Assembly (NCBI GenBank): GCA_041687095.1
Contig: JAWLCQ010000007.1
Location: forward strand, 1 to 64,000
From: JAWLCQ01 sp041687095
GTDB taxonomy: Bacteria; Planctomycetota; Phycisphaerae; SM23-33
Reading direction: 5' to 3'
DNA length: 64,000 nt
This document shows, piece by piece, positions 50,681 through 60,110 of this stretch (the first letter of the stretch is position 1; each line of letters opens with the position of its first letter). The position numbers and the translations under genes were made by a program. Below the pieces are notes generated by a model that saw only the letters and a list, made by a program, of their open reading frames with translations, had not been told where the DNA came from and did no database searches.

Positions 50681-53290
50681 ATGACCGGAAAGGCTTCCAA
50701 CACGGCGTCCGAACCGTCGTTCGAGAACCTCCACCGAGTGGTGGCGGATTCCACGTACGATTGGGAGTACCTCCAGGCGCCCGAGGGGCAGTTCCTCTAC
50801 GTCTCCCCGTCGTGCCGGCGGATCACGGGCTACCCCGCCGAGCAGTTCCTCGCCGACCCCGGGCTCTACCTGCAAATCGTCCATCCCGACGACCGCCCCC
50901 GCGTCGCCGCCCACCAGTGCCTCCCCTCCGATAGCGGTGACATCTCCCCGCTGGAGTTTCGCATCGTGCGGCCCGACGGGGGCGTGCGGTGGATCGGCCA
51001 CGTCTGCCGCGAGGTCCTCGACGCGCAGCACCGGCGGGTGGGCCTGCGAGGCTCGAACCGCGACATCACGTACGGCATGAACGTCCGGATCACCCTCCAG
51101 CGTGAGCTGGCGCACCGCGAGGCCCTGCAGCGGCTGGTGACGGAGATCTCCACCCGGTTCATCCGTACGCCCCCGGAGGGCGTGGACGCGGAGATCGACC
51201 GCGCCCTCGCCGAGGTCGGGCAGTTCACCGGCGTGCAGCGATGCTACGTCTTCCAGTTCCGCGACGGGACCCGACTCATGGACAACACCCACGAGTGGTG
51301 CGCCGCGGGCGTGGCTCCCTATCTGGCCCAGCTCCAGGGCGTCCCGGTCGAGCGCTTCCCGTGGTTCGCCCGCCAGATCCTCGCCCGGGAGGTCGTCTAC
51401 GTCCCCGACGTCGCCCACCTGCCCCCCTCCGCCGCCGCCGAACGCGCCGAGTTCGAGTCCGAGGGCACCCGGTCCCTGATCAACGTCCCGATGGCCGTCG
51501 GGGAGGAACTGCTGGGCTTCCTCGGGCTCGACACCACGGCGGAGGTCAAGCTCTACTCCCATGACACCATCGTCCTGCTCCAGATCACCGGGGAGATCTT
51601 CGCCGACGCCCTGCTCCGCCGCCGCGTCGAGCACGAACTCCATCGCAGCCAGACGCGCCTGCAGAGCATCTTCCGCGGGGCGCCGATCGGCATGGGCGTG
51701 GTCCGCCGCCACAACGCGCACCGCACCATCCTGGAGGTCAACGACGCCCTCTGCGACATGGTCGGCCGACCCCCGAGCGAACTGGTCGGCAGCGATGCCC
51801 GCATCCTGTACCCCAGTCAGGAGGAGTACGACCAGGTCGGCCGGCGGAAGTACGAGCAGATCCGCCTCACCGGCGTGGGCGCGGTCGAGACCCAGTGGGT
51901 CCGCAGCGACGGACAGCGGGTCGAGGTGCTGCTGAGTTCCGCCCCGATCGACCCGGCCGACCCCAGCCTGGGCGTGAGCTTCGCCGCCGTCGACATCACC
52001 GACCGCAAGCACGCCGAGGACCTGCTGCGGGGGGCCAAGCAGGAACTCGAACGCCGCGTCGCCCAGCGCACCGAGGAACTCTCCCGCATGGTCGAGGCCC
52101 TCCAGGCCGAGGTCGAACGCCGCAAGCTCGCCGAGGACGTCCTCCGCGGGCAACGGCAGCAACTGCGAGCCCTCACCTCCGAACTCACCCTCGCCGAGCA
52201 ACGGGAACGCTCCCGCCTCGCCCGCGTCCTCCACGACGGGCTCCAGCAGACCCTCGTCGGGGCCAACCTCCGCGTCGAACTGCTCGAACGCTCCGACAAC
52301 CCCGCCACCCGCGCCGCCGCCGCCGACGTGAAGGACCTCATCTCCGAGGCCATCCAGACCTCACGCTCCCTGACGGCCGAACTCAGTCCCCCCATCCTCT
52401 ACGAAGGCGGGCTCGTCGAGGCGATGGAGTGGCTCGCCCGCTGGATGCGCGACCGGCACGGGCTGACCGTGGGGCTGGACGTCCACGGGGACGCGTCGGC
52501 CGTCGGGCAGGATATGATCATCCTGCTGTTCCAGTCGGTCCGCGAGCTGCTGTTCAACGTCGTCAAACACGCCGGAGTCCAGGAGGCCCGCGTGGAGGTC
52601 GCCGTCGAGGAGCAGCACGTGCGGGTCACGGTGAAGGACCACGGCCGGGGCTTCGATCCGCAGCAACTTTCGGCCGCGGGCGACGCGGGCGGGGGGATGG
52701 GCCTGTTCGGGATCCGCGAGCGACTGGGGTACATGGGCGGCGAGGTCCGGCTGGAGAGCACCCGCGGACAGGGCGTGCGGATCACGCTTATCGCCCCGGT
52801 GGCGGCCATCCCTCCGCCGCCACAGCCCGGCAAGGCGGCGGCCGCCGTCCCGACCGCCCGGGCCCCGCACGCCCCCGCCCCCCCCGCGTGCATCCGCGTC
52901 GTGCTGGTGGACGACCACATCGTCATGCGGCAGGGCCTCAGCGCCCTGCTGGAGACCGAGCCCGACATGCTCGTCGTTGGGGAGGCGTCGGACGGCGAGT
53001 CGGCGGTGCGGGTGGTTCGCGAGAAGCATCCGGACATCGTCCTCATGGACATCTCCATGCCGGGGATGAACGGCATTGAGGCGACGCGGGCGATCCACTC
53101 CGAACTGCCCGAGGTGGGCGTGATCGGGCTGTCGATGTTCCAGGAGGAGGAGCAGGCCCGCCGCATGTGCGACGCCGGGGGGGCGATCTACCTGACCAAG
53201 ACCGGCCCGTCCGCCACCCTCCTCGCCGCCATCCGCGACCTCGCCCATCGAAGCGGCCCCCCCCACCCGGCCACCGGCCTCCCGGCGTGA
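50681..53290 (+). CDS. Hybrid sensor histidine kinase with C-terminal receiver
   Basis: An 869-residue protein without membrane helices. Order: PAS/PAC (about 20-135), GAF (about 150-310), PAS (about 325-450), coiled coil, HisKA_3-type dimerisation helix with the phosphorylatable His518 (RVLHDGLQQ), HATPase (about 610-705, GMGLFGIRERLGYMGG), a proline/alanine linker and a receiver (about 745-865) with phospho-acceptor Asp790 (LMDISMPG). HisKA_3 kinases usually pair with NarL-type regulators carrying a DNA-binding domain; here the fused receiver has no helix-turn-helix, so output must pass to another protein. Confidence 0.9.
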   Translation: MTGKASNTASEPSFENLHRVVADSTYDWEYLQAPEGQFLYVSPSCRRITGYPAEQFLADPGLYLQIVHPDDRPRVAAHQCLPSDSGDISPLEFRIVRPDGGVRWIGHVCREVLDAQHRRVGLRGSNRDITYGMNVRITLQRELAHREALQRLVTEISTRFIRTPPEGVDAEIDRALAEVGQFTGVQRCYVFQFRDGTRLMDNTHEWCAAGVAPYLAQLQGVPVERFPWFARQILAREVVYVPDVAHLPPSAAAERAEFESEGTRSLINVPMAVGEELLGFLGLDTTAEVKLYSHDTIVLLQITGEIFADALLRRRVEHELHRSQTRLQSIFRGAPIGMGVVRRHNAHRTILEVNDALCDMVGRPPSELVGSDARILYPSQEEYDQVGRRKYEQIRLTGVGAVETQWVRSDGQRVEVLLSSAPIDPADPSLGVSFAAVDITDRKHAEDLLRGAKQELERRVAQRTEELSRMVEALQAEVERRKLAEDVLRGQRQQLRALTSELTLAEQRERSRLARVLHDGLQQTLVGANLRVELLERSDNPATRAAAADVKDLISEAIQTSRSLTAELSPPILYEGGLVEAMEWLARWMRDRHGLTVGLDVHGDASAVGQDMIILLFQSVRELLFNVVKHAGVQEARVEVAVEEQHVRVTVKDHGRGFDPQQLSAAGDAGGGMGLFGIRERLGYMGGEVRLESTRGQGVRITLIAPVAAIPPPPQPGKAAAAVPTARAPHAPAPPACIRVVLVDDHIVMRQGLSALLETEPDMLVVGEASDGESAVRVVREKHPDIVLMDISMPGMNGIEATRAIHSELPEVGVIGLSMFQEEEQARRMCDAGGAIYLTKTGPSATLLAAIRDLAHRSGPPHPATGLPA

Positions 53291-53353
53291 CGGACCGGCC
53301 GACAACGAACCCGACCCCGCCGCGCGGCATGCAGCCCGCCTTCTTCCCTTACC

Positions 53354-53914
53354 TCACCACGCCGGGCCCACCAGATCCACCTCGCCCTCGTCCCACGGAT
53401 ACGCGGCGGGGTAGATCATGGTGACGCGGCTCCACCACGGGCGTTCCGTGGGGCCCTGCCCGAGGCGGTTCACGAAGCGGTTGCGCACCTCGCGCGCCCC
53501 GAGCCTGGCGTAGAAGTCCGGCACGTCGGTCTGAAAGAGGCTCACCGGGAAGGTCCCGTCGTCCACGTACGCGAAGGCCGCCCGCACGACCGCCCGTCCC
53601 AACCCGCGCCCGCGCTCGGCGGGGTGGGTCATCACCCCCGCCAGCGCCAGCACGTCGAGCGGCCCACGCCCGGTCTCGACCCGCCGCGGCAGGAACCGCG
53701 CGACGGACAGGATCCGCCCCCCCTCCCGCACCAGAAACGTCCGCTCGCGCCGTGCGGCCGCCCACGCACACTCCGGCGCCGGTCCCGACACGGGACGATG
53801 GAACTTCGCCATCGCCTCCGGGGGATAAACCGCGGACCTCAGCTCGCCCAAACGCTCGCGATCGGCGTCGGTGAGGTCGGCGGTCAGGATGTTCTCGACA
53901 TCGGGGGTGTGCAT
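53354..53914 (-). CDS. GNAT family N-acetyltransferase
   Basis: A 186-residue acetyltransferase. The acetyl-CoA-binding motif A is HPAERGRGLGRAVVRAA (R-G-x-G-x-G/A type), preceded by the beta-strand VLALAGVMTHP. The late segment SLFQTDVPDFYARLGAREV is typical of the C-terminal half of the fold. Acceptor unknown. The ATG at 53914 has AGGAG at 6 nt; the longer in-frame start at 53995 has none. It is convergent with the hybrid kinase gene, 63 bp apart. Confidence 0.85.
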   Translation of the reverse strand: MHTPDVENILTADLTDADRERLGELRSAVYPPEAMAKFHRPVSGPAPECAWAAARRERTFLVREGGRILSVARFLPRRVETGRGPLDVLALAGVMTHPAERGRGLGRAVVRAAFAYVDDGTFPVSLFQTDVPDFYARLGAREVRNRFVNRLGQGPTERPWWSRVTMIYPAAYPWDEGEVDLVGPAW

Positions 53915-53976
53915 GTCTGCTCCTATTCCCTGTCCTGTCCGCCCGGTCGGACGCGGATTGTCATTCCCCGTCTCCA

Positions 53977-54063
53977 AACGGACGCCAAATGGCAAGCCCT
54001 GATCAAGGCATAGGGTGAATTCACGCGTGTGCCCTCATCAAGGCTTGCCATTTGGCGTCCGTT
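53977..54063. repeat. Hairpin repeat GACGCCAAATGGCAAG, copy 2
   Basis: Arms of 22 bp at 53977-53998 and 54042-54063 are perfect inverted copies. They contain the 16-mer of the hairpin at 8570-8617. The 43-bp loop has two related 10-mers, GATCAAGGC and CATCAAGGC. It lies between the GNAT gene start and the rhamnulokinase 3-prime end. Confidence 0.85.
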
Positions 54064-54141
54064 GGCGTTCGGTTCGAACCGTATCGGGCGCGTCTCGGTC
54101 CGATGTTCCGGATGCGGTTCCTTCGGGACTCCCGAATCGTC

Positions 54142-55611
54142 CTACCTCACCAACTCCGCATACCTCGCCCGCTTCTCCTTCCACTGTTCCTGATCCTGGG
54201 GTTCGTAGAGCGTGGTGGGGAAGCTGCGGCGCATGACTTCGCGGATCTGCTGCTTGTCCTTCAGGATGCCCAGGGCCAGGGCCTGTCCGAGGGCGTTGCC
54301 CATGGCGGTGCACTGGTCGGCGCCGGCGTGGACGGGGAGGCCGGTGGCGTCGGCGGTGAGTTGGCAGAGGAGCGTGTTGTGGATGCCGCCGCCGACGAGG
54401 TAGATGCGGTCGGCGGGCTTGCCTTCGAGTTCGCCCAGGGCGACGGTGCGGCGGTGGTACTCCAGGGCCAGCGACTCCAGCGTCGCGCGGACCATCTCGC
54501 CGCGGGTGGCGGGGACGGGCTGGCCGGAGGCGGCGATGAGGCGGGTGATGGCGTCGGCCATGTCGGGGGGCGCCATGAGCGAATCATGTGCGGCGTTGAA
54601 CAGGGCGTTGGTCTTTGCCTTGCGGGCCTCGTCGGTCATGCGGGGGTAGTCCCAGGGGTCGGCGGCGGTGTCCCACTTCTTGCGGAGCTGCTGCACCAGC
54701 CACAGGCCCGAGATGTTCCGTGCCAGATACCACCCGCCGATGGTGTACTCGTTGGTGAACCCCAGTTCCAGGCAGCGGGGCGAGGTGACGGGCTGGTCAA
54801 CGAGCGAACCGAGGATGGACCACGTGCCCGAGCTGAGGAACGCCCAGTTGCCCCCGCTCTCGGCCGGGACGGCCGCCAGGGCCGCCGACGTGTCGTGCCC
54901 GCACGTGGCGATGACGGGCGTATCCCCGATGGGGAGCTGGTCGAGCAGGTCGCTGCGCAGGGGCCCGATGACCTCGGGCGGGTCGATGAGGCGGTGGAAC
55001 ATTTCCTTCCGCAGCCCGAAGGCGTCGATGATGCGGTCCGACCACTGGCAGTCGGTGCCCATGAGGTTGGAGGTGTTGGCGATGGACATCTCCGACGCCC
55101 TGTTGCCCGTGAGGAAGTAGAGGAACAGGTCGGGCATGTTGAGGAAGGTGTCGGCGGCGGAGAGGATGGCGGAGCGGTTTTTCTTCATCGCCAGGAGCTG
55201 GAAGAGCGAGGCGATCTGCCAGGGCTCATAGGCGGTGAGGCGGAAGATCTCGTCGCGGGAGAGGATGGGGTCGCTGTACGCGTGGATCCCGTCGGTGCGG
55301 GCGTCGCGGTACATCACCGGGTTGCCCAGCAGTTCCCCCGCCGGTCCCAGCAGCCCGAAGTCCACGCCCCAGGTGTCCACGCTCATGCCCGCGAGCTTGA
55401 CCCCCCGCTCGGTGCAGACGCGGATGGCCTGGAGCATCTCGGTGAACAGGAAGGGGAAGTCCCAGTGCATCGTCCCCGCCAGGCGGACCGGGCGGTTGGG
55501 CCAGCGGTGGATCTCCTCCATGGAGACCTTGCCCTCGCGAAGGGTGACGATGATCCCGCGCCCGCTCTCAGCGCCGAGGTCCAGGGCGAGGAAATGGTGT
55601 ACGTCGGCCAT
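54142..55611 (-). CDS. rhaB: Rhamnulokinase
   Basis: A 489-residue sugar kinase of the FGGY family. Opening HFLALDLGAESGRGI is the phosphate-binding loop typical of RhaB, DTWGVDFGLL contains the substrate Asp, and CGHDTSAAL with the later IYLVGGGIHNTLLCQ are the ATP-site motifs. It phosphorylates L-rhamnulose at O-1 in rhamnose (or fuculose) breakdown. ATG at 55611 follows AAAAGGAG. No isomerase or aldolase is adjacent; sugar-related ManA lies two genes upstream on the same strand. Confidence 0.92.
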   Translation of the reverse strand: MADVHHFLALDLGAESGRGIIVTLREGKVSMEEIHRWPNRPVRLAGTMHWDFPFLFTEMLQAIRVCTERGVKLAGMSVDTWGVDFGLLGPAGELLGNPVMYRDARTDGIHAYSDPILSRDEIFRLTAYEPWQIASLFQLLAMKKNRSAILSAADTFLNMPDLFLYFLTGNRASEMSIANTSNLMGTDCQWSDRIIDAFGLRKEMFHRLIDPPEVIGPLRSDLLDQLPIGDTPVIATCGHDTSAALAAVPAESGGNWAFLSSGTWSILGSLVDQPVTSPRCLELGFTNEYTIGGWYLARNISGLWLVQQLRKKWDTAADPWDYPRMTDEARKAKTNALFNAAHDSLMAPPDMADAITRLIAASGQPVPATRGEMVRATLESLALEYHRRTVALGELEGKPADRIYLVGGGIHNTLLCQLTADATGLPVHAGADQCTAMGNALGQALALGILKDKQQIREVMRRSFPTTLYEPQDQEQWKEKRARYAELVR

Positions 55612-55653
55612 GCGTGTGCTCCTTTTACGTGACGTCTGGCTGCGAGCGAGGTC

Positions 55654-56673
55654 CTACCCGCGCTTGGGTCTTCCGGGCCCGCCGCGTCGGGGCGGGCCGC
55701 TGGGGGGACCGCTGCGCTTGGGCGTTCGTTTGGGCGCCCCCCCGGTCGGCCGGGGCTTCTTCGAGCCCCCGGTCGGGGGGGCCTTCTTCGGCCCACCCGC
55801 GGGCGGGGCCTTCCTCCCCCCTCCGCTCGACGGTCCGGCTTTCTTGGGACCGCCGGACTCCCCCGTCCGCTTGGGCGGGCCGGTGCGCTTCACCATCGGC
55901 TTGCTCCGCCGCCCCGCCGGGGCGCTGCCCTCCCCCGTGCCCCCGGGCTCGGTGGCCTCGCGGAGGGCCTTGACCTCCCGGGGGTGGAGCATGCGGAACG
56001 AGCCGATCTTCAGCCCGTCGTCGGTGATGGGGCCGATGGCGCGGCGGTGCAGGCGGCGGACCTTGTAGCCCAGCCGCGCCAGCAGGCGACGGACCTCGCG
56101 GTTGAGGCCCTCGCTGAGCCCCACCTCCAGCAGCGTCTCCTCCGGGTTCCGCCGCAGCACCCTCACCGTGGATCGCTGCACCCGTTTGCCCTCCAGGTAC
56201 AGCTCCCCCGCCTTGAGCGTCTCGATGTCCTCCCCCGCGATCTTCCCCTGCACGCGGACGACGTAGCGTTTCATCACCCCGTAGCGCGGGTGCGTGAGGC
56301 GCTCGGTCAGCTCCCCGTCGTTCGTCAGCAGGATCAGGCCCGTGGACTCCACGTCGAGCCTTCCCACCGTGTAGAGGCGCTCGGGGATCTCGGGGATGAG
56401 GTCGATCGCGCGGGGGCGCTTCTGCGGATCGCTCATGGTGCAGACGACCCCGCGGGGCTTGTTGAGGAGGAAGTAGACCTTCTCCCGCGAGGGCGGACGG
56501 ATCCGCCGCCCGTCCACGCGGATCTCGTCGGTGTCGAGGTCCACGAAGCACGGCAGCTCCGTCACGAGCTTGCCGTTCACGGTGATCGCGCCCTGGACGA
56601 CGAGTTCCTCAATGGCGCGGCGGGAGGCGACACCGGCGGCCGCCAGGGCTTTCTGAATGCGTTCTTTTGCCAC
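55654..56673 (-). CDS. RluB-type 23S rRNA pseudouridine synthase with basic tail
   Basis: A 339-residue RsuA/RluB family enzyme. An N-terminal S4 domain (about 1-60, RIQKALAAAGVASRRAIEE) precedes the catalytic domain with the aspartate loop YTVGRLDVESTGLIL. It turns a uridine of 23S rRNA into pseudouridine. The last 100 residues are a low-complexity tail of Gly, Pro, Lys and Arg (GGPKKAPPTGG) that probably adds RNA affinity. GTG at 56673 is the start: GGAGG lies 9 nt upstream and the stop of manA is 2 bp away, so the two are coupled. Confidence 0.88.
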   Translation of the reverse strand: MAKERIQKALAAAGVASRRAIEELVVQGAITVNGKLVTELPCFVDLDTDEIRVDGRRIRPPSREKVYFLLNKPRGVVCTMSDPQKRPRAIDLIPEIPERLYTVGRLDVESTGLILLTNDGELTERLTHPRYGVMKRYVVRVQGKIAGEDIETLKAGELYLEGKRVQRSTVRVLRRNPEETLLEVGLSEGLNREVRRLLARLGYKVRRLHRRAIGPITDDGLKIGSFRMLHPREVKALREATEPGGTGEGSAPAGRRSKPMVKRTGPPKRTGESGGPKKAGPSSGGGRKAPPAGGPKKAPPTGGSKKPRPTGGAPKRTPKRSGPPSGPPRRGGPGRPKRG

Positions 56674-56675
56674 GG

Positions 56676-57638
56676 TCAGCGGGCCTCCGGGAGGGTGATT
56701 TCGAGGAACTTCGCCGCCCCGGGCGTATTGACCTGCGCGTGGGGCAGGCCGGGCGGGACGAGAATCGTATCGCCCGCGCGGGCGATGACCACGCGCTCGA
56801 CGGCGCCCTTGTGCCAGACCTCGAGCGACGGCTCGGCGGCCAGGACCATCAGGGCGGTGCAGCGATCGGTGCGGAGGCGCATGTCCGCCGGACCGCGGAG
56901 GGCGCGGAAGGCGACGTCGAAGAACTCCGTCTCCAGGAGCTTGTGCGGGTCCTCGTGCGGGGCGAGGTCGGGGGCGGGCTCGAAGTGGATGCACTCCATG
57001 GACCGCTCGACGTGGATCTCGCGCCCGCGGCCCCAGTCGGTGACGCGGTAGGTGGTGTCGGAGGGGGTCTGGACCTCGGCGACGACGACCCCGGGCCCCA
57101 GGGCGTGGACCATCCCGGCCGGGAGGTAGTGGAAGTCGCCCGTCCGCACGTCGATGCGGCGGACGAGCTGCTCGACGGTGTCGTTCTCGATGGCGGCGCG
57201 GAACTGCTCGGGGGTGACCCCGGGCTGGACGCCCTTGTAGATGTACCCGTCGCGGGACTCGACGACGTACCAGCACTCGGTCTTCAGGGCCGCATCACCT
57301 CCGATGCGGGTGACGGCGGCGGAATCGGGATGGACCTGGAGGGAGAGGATGTCGTTGGCGTCGAGGAACTTCAGCAGCAGCGGGAACCGTCCGTCCTCGG
57401 TGGGCGGGTGGCTTTTCAGCAGCCGCGGCCCCAGTGTGCGGGTGAGTTCGGTGAGCGTAGTCCCCGCGAGCGGGCCGTTGGACACCACGCTGACCCCGTT
57501 GGGCAGGTCGGCGAGGTCCCAGCTCTCCCCGATGCTCTTGCCCCCCGGGAGGCGGCGCGCGAACAGCCGCTCCAGGCTGCGCCCGCCCCAGATCTTCTCG
57601 ACGTAGAGCGGGGTGAATTTATAAGGGTACACGTCCAT
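56676..57638 (-). CDS. manA: Mannose-6-phosphate isomerase, class I
   Basis: A 320-residue cupin enzyme converting mannose 6-phosphate and fructose 6-phosphate, source of mannose nucleotide sugars or a catabolic step. Type I features: LSLQVHPDS, a Zn-site KTECWYV, the loop HALGPGVVVAEVQTPSDTTYRVTDWGR. It lacks the long central insert of enteric ManA, so it belongs to the shorter Bacillus-like branch. It lies 2 bp from the pseudouridine synthase, an odd operon partner. Confidence 0.9.
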   Translation of the reverse strand: MDVYPYKFTPLYVEKIWGGRSLERLFARRLPGGKSIGESWDLADLPNGVSVVSNGPLAGTTLTELTRTLGPRLLKSHPPTEDGRFPLLLKFLDANDILSLQVHPDSAAVTRIGGDAALKTECWYVVESRDGYIYKGVQPGVTPEQFRAAIENDTVEQLVRRIDVRTGDFHYLPAGMVHALGPGVVVAEVQTPSDTTYRVTDWGRGREIHVERSMECIHFEPAPDLAPHEDPHKLLETEFFDVAFRALRGPADMRLRTDRCTALMVLAAEPSLEVWHKGAVERVVIARAGDTILVPPGLPHAQVNTPGAAKFLEITLPEAR

Positions 57639-57701
57639 GCAGAGAGTCCTTTCGTTCCGCAGGATTCTAGTCGAGGGCGGGGGAAAGGGGAAGAGGGGGA
57701 G

Positions 57702-59759
57702 CTACTTCTGGAGCGTCTCGCTGGCGAGTTTCGCGAAGGGCGATTCGGGGTACTGCCGGGTGATTCGCTCGAGGGCGTCCTTCTGCTGGTCGGGGCGTTG
57801 GAGGCGGGCGTAGGAGTCGGCGGCGAGGAAGAGGAGTTCGGCGGCGTAGTTGGAGGCGGGGTGGACGCGGACGAGGGTCTCCGCTTCGCGGGCCGCCTTT
57901 CCGTCGAGGGAGCGGGCCTGGCACCAGTGGACGTGCAGGAGCGACCAGTAGCCCTCGAGCTTGTCGGCGGGGAAGGTCTCGGCCCAGTCGTCGAGGTAGG
58001 TGCGGGCGTCGGCGTATTCGCGGTCGCGGATGTACGCCTCCACGTGCCGCGCGAAGTCGCCCTTCACGAACGCGTCCTTCCCGCGGTGGCGGGTGTTGAG
58101 GATCCCGGCGGATTCGTAGGCGGCGGCGGCCTTGTCCTTCTCCCCGCGGACTCGCCACACGTCCCCCACCCCGATCTTCGCCCGCCGCAGCCACGCGGAG
58201 GTCGTCAGGACGCTGTACCGCGTGAGCACGTTCTGGAAGAGTTCCATGGCCTTGTCGGTCTCGCCCTTCTCGTCGAGGTGCAGGCGGGCGGCGAGGACGA
58301 GGAGCTGCGCGCAGGCCTCGGGATCGTCGGTCATGGTCGCGGCCTTGCGGAGGCCGGCGATGGCCTTGTCGGTCTCGTTGAGCTGCACGAGCGAATCGGC
58401 GTAGACGGGGAGGACCTCGGCGAGGTGCTCGGGGGGGGCGGAGTCGGTTTGGAGCATGGCCTCGCCCGCGCGGAGGAGCCCGTTGACGGAGTCGGCCCGC
58501 TTGAGGAGGAGGACGGCCTCGGCGAGGGCGGTGACGGGGGTGAGCTTCGCGAAGTCGTAGTCGAGCACGATGCGGGCGTGCTCGCGGAGGGCGTCGAGTT
58601 CGTTCTGCGTGACGCGGTCCCACGGGCGGGAGACGAAGACGCGGTTGGTGCGGGCGAACTCGCCCGACGACGTGCGGGCCGTCAGCGTCACGGCGTACTC
58701 GCCCGGGACGAGGTAGACGTGCTCGGCGGCGGGGGCGGTGGCGGTTTGCCCGTCCCCGAAGTCCCACCGCCACTCCACCCGCTGGGGCGCATGGCCGACG
58801 GCCTTGGCCTCGAAACGGTAACGCTGGTAGTAGCGGTTGGCGAGGAACGTCTCGCCCGCGTGCTGCGGGTAGAAGTCGACGACGAAGCTCTTGGCGTACT
58901 GCTCCAGGACCCCGCAGACCCCACGGGCGAAGGGGGCGTAGACACTGGAGGGGATCGGCTGGAGGTGCCGCTGCCCCGGCGGCCGCCAGGCGGCGATGAT
59001 CGTGGGGTTCCCCCGGTCGCTCACGTGGTAGACGGTCATGCGGTGCAGCCCGGGCTGCAGGTCGATGCTGCCGGACTGCTTCGGGTAGCGGTCGACCCCG
59101 TGGCTGCCGCCGTTGGACACGACGACGGTGTCGCCGATGAGCAGGAACGACGCGTTCTGCGAGGAGAGGGCGAAGTCGTAGCGGGCGGCGGCGGGCAGGG
59201 CGATCCAGGCGGTGTAGCGGGCGCAGATGGCCTCGTCGGGGGCGAAGGGGTTGTGCCCCAGGAAGACGCTCTCGACGAGGTCGCGCCCGAGCAGGCGCTT
59301 GGCGGACTCGAGCATCCTCTGGGCGTCGGGGACCTTCCGCGGGGCCTCCCCGCGCGGGCGGGCCCACATCTCCAGCAGGGCCCCGCGGCGGAGATCGAGC
59401 GCCTCGGCCGCCGCCTTCGCCTCGGCATTGCCGAAGTAGACGTAGTAGCTCTTCACGCCCGGTTGGACGGAGAACGCGATGCGGGCCCAGTCGCCCGGGC
59501 CCATCATCAGCACGCGGAGGGGCAGTTCGGCCCCGGCGGCGGTGACGACGCGGAAGTCGGACCCGTCCGCTTTGCACAGCCCCCCGGTGGGCAGATCGAC
59601 GACGGCGATCTCGTCCCCGGGAAGCTCGGTCCGGGGCACGTCGGGGACGATCACCTCCCGCCGATACGTCCACGCCGTCCGCCACCACCCGGCCGCACCA
59701 TCGGCGGCCGAGGCGAGGACCAGCACCAGCACGGTGGGCAGAATCCAGCTTGCTCGCAT
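57702..59759 (-). CDS. Secreted PKD-domain and TPR protein
   Basis: A 685-residue exported protein. Signal peptide 1-22; then a beta-sandwich of the DUF2341-like kind (WRTAWTYRREVIV, YYVYFGNAEAKA), a second beta-domain (about 120-290), a PKD domain (about 310-390; WRWDFGDGQTATAP, TVTLTARTSSGE variant), and a C-terminal TPR region (about 440-685) ending in TPR-like repeats (KAMELFQNVLTRYS). ATG at 59759 follows GGAGTGACGACG; the longer in-frame start is not supported. Probably a cell-surface scaffold. Confidence 0.78.
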   Translation of the reverse strand: MRASWILPTVLVLVLASAADGAAGWWRTAWTYRREVIVPDVPRTELPGDEIAVVDLPTGGLCKADGSDFRVVTAAGAELPLRVLMMGPGDWARIAFSVQPGVKSYYVYFGNAEAKAAAEALDLRRGALLEMWARPRGEAPRKVPDAQRMLESAKRLLGRDLVESVFLGHNPFAPDEAICARYTAWIALPAAARYDFALSSQNASFLLIGDTVVVSNGGSHGVDRYPKQSGSIDLQPGLHRMTVYHVSDRGNPTIIAAWRPPGQRHLQPIPSSVYAPFARGVCGVLEQYAKSFVVDFYPQHAGETFLANRYYQRYRFEAKAVGHAPQRVEWRWDFGDGQTATAPAAEHVYLVPGEYAVTLTARTSSGEFARTNRVFVSRPWDRVTQNELDALREHARIVLDYDFAKLTPVTALAEAVLLLKRADSVNGLLRAGEAMLQTDSAPPEHLAEVLPVYADSLVQLNETDKAIAGLRKAATMTDDPEACAQLLVLAARLHLDEKGETDKAMELFQNVLTRYSVLTTSAWLRRAKIGVGDVWRVRGEKDKAAAAYESAGILNTRHRGKDAFVKGDFARHVEAYIRDREYADARTYLDDWAETFPADKLEGYWSLLHVHWCQARSLDGKAAREAETLVRVHPASNYAAELLFLAADSYARLQRPDQQKDALERITRQYPESPFAKLASETLQK

Positions 59760-59828
59760 CGTCGTCACTCCGTCGCTCCCAGGACCATCGTAACGCCCGG
59801 TGCACAGCATAGCACACCTGCGCGGCCA

Positions 59829-60042
59829 GGTGAGAGGTTAGAGGTTAGAGGTTAGAGGCGAGAGGCGAGCGCGTGGGAAATGGGCCCCTGCCCGTCGGGC
59901 GGTCGTACCGACCGCCGCTAAACGCGCGGGACCACTGCTTCCATTCCTTCCGCCATCCGACCCCGACAGACGCCACTCTTACCCAGAACCTCTCACCTCT
60001 AACCTCTCACCTCTAACCTCTCACCTCGAACCTGTAACCCGC
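59829..60042. repeat. Inverted heptad arrays GAGGTTA, second island
   Basis: In the 351-bp gap 59760-60110. Positions 59829-59860 hold GAGGTTA/GAGGTGA heptads; 59991-60040 hold the reverse complements (CTCTAAC, CTCTCAC, CTCGAAC). The spacer is 130 bp and contains no gene. The unit is the same as at 2440-2584, 57 kb away, but the spacer differs. Here the flanking genes diverge. Confidence 0.85.
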
Positions 60043-60050
60043 CTCCCCCC

Positions 60051-60079
60051 TTCCGCCCCGCCCGCGTCCGTCATATACT
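60051..60079 (+). promoter_or_regulatory. Possible promoter of the HAD/ABC gene set
   Basis: -10 TATACT at 60074-60079; a weak -35 TTCCGC at 60051-60056, spacer 17 bp. About 25 nt leader to the GTG at 60111, with AGGAGAG just before it. Confidence 0.45.
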
Positions 60080-60110
60080 GCAACGCAGGCAGACGAGGAG
60101 AGTTCTGATC

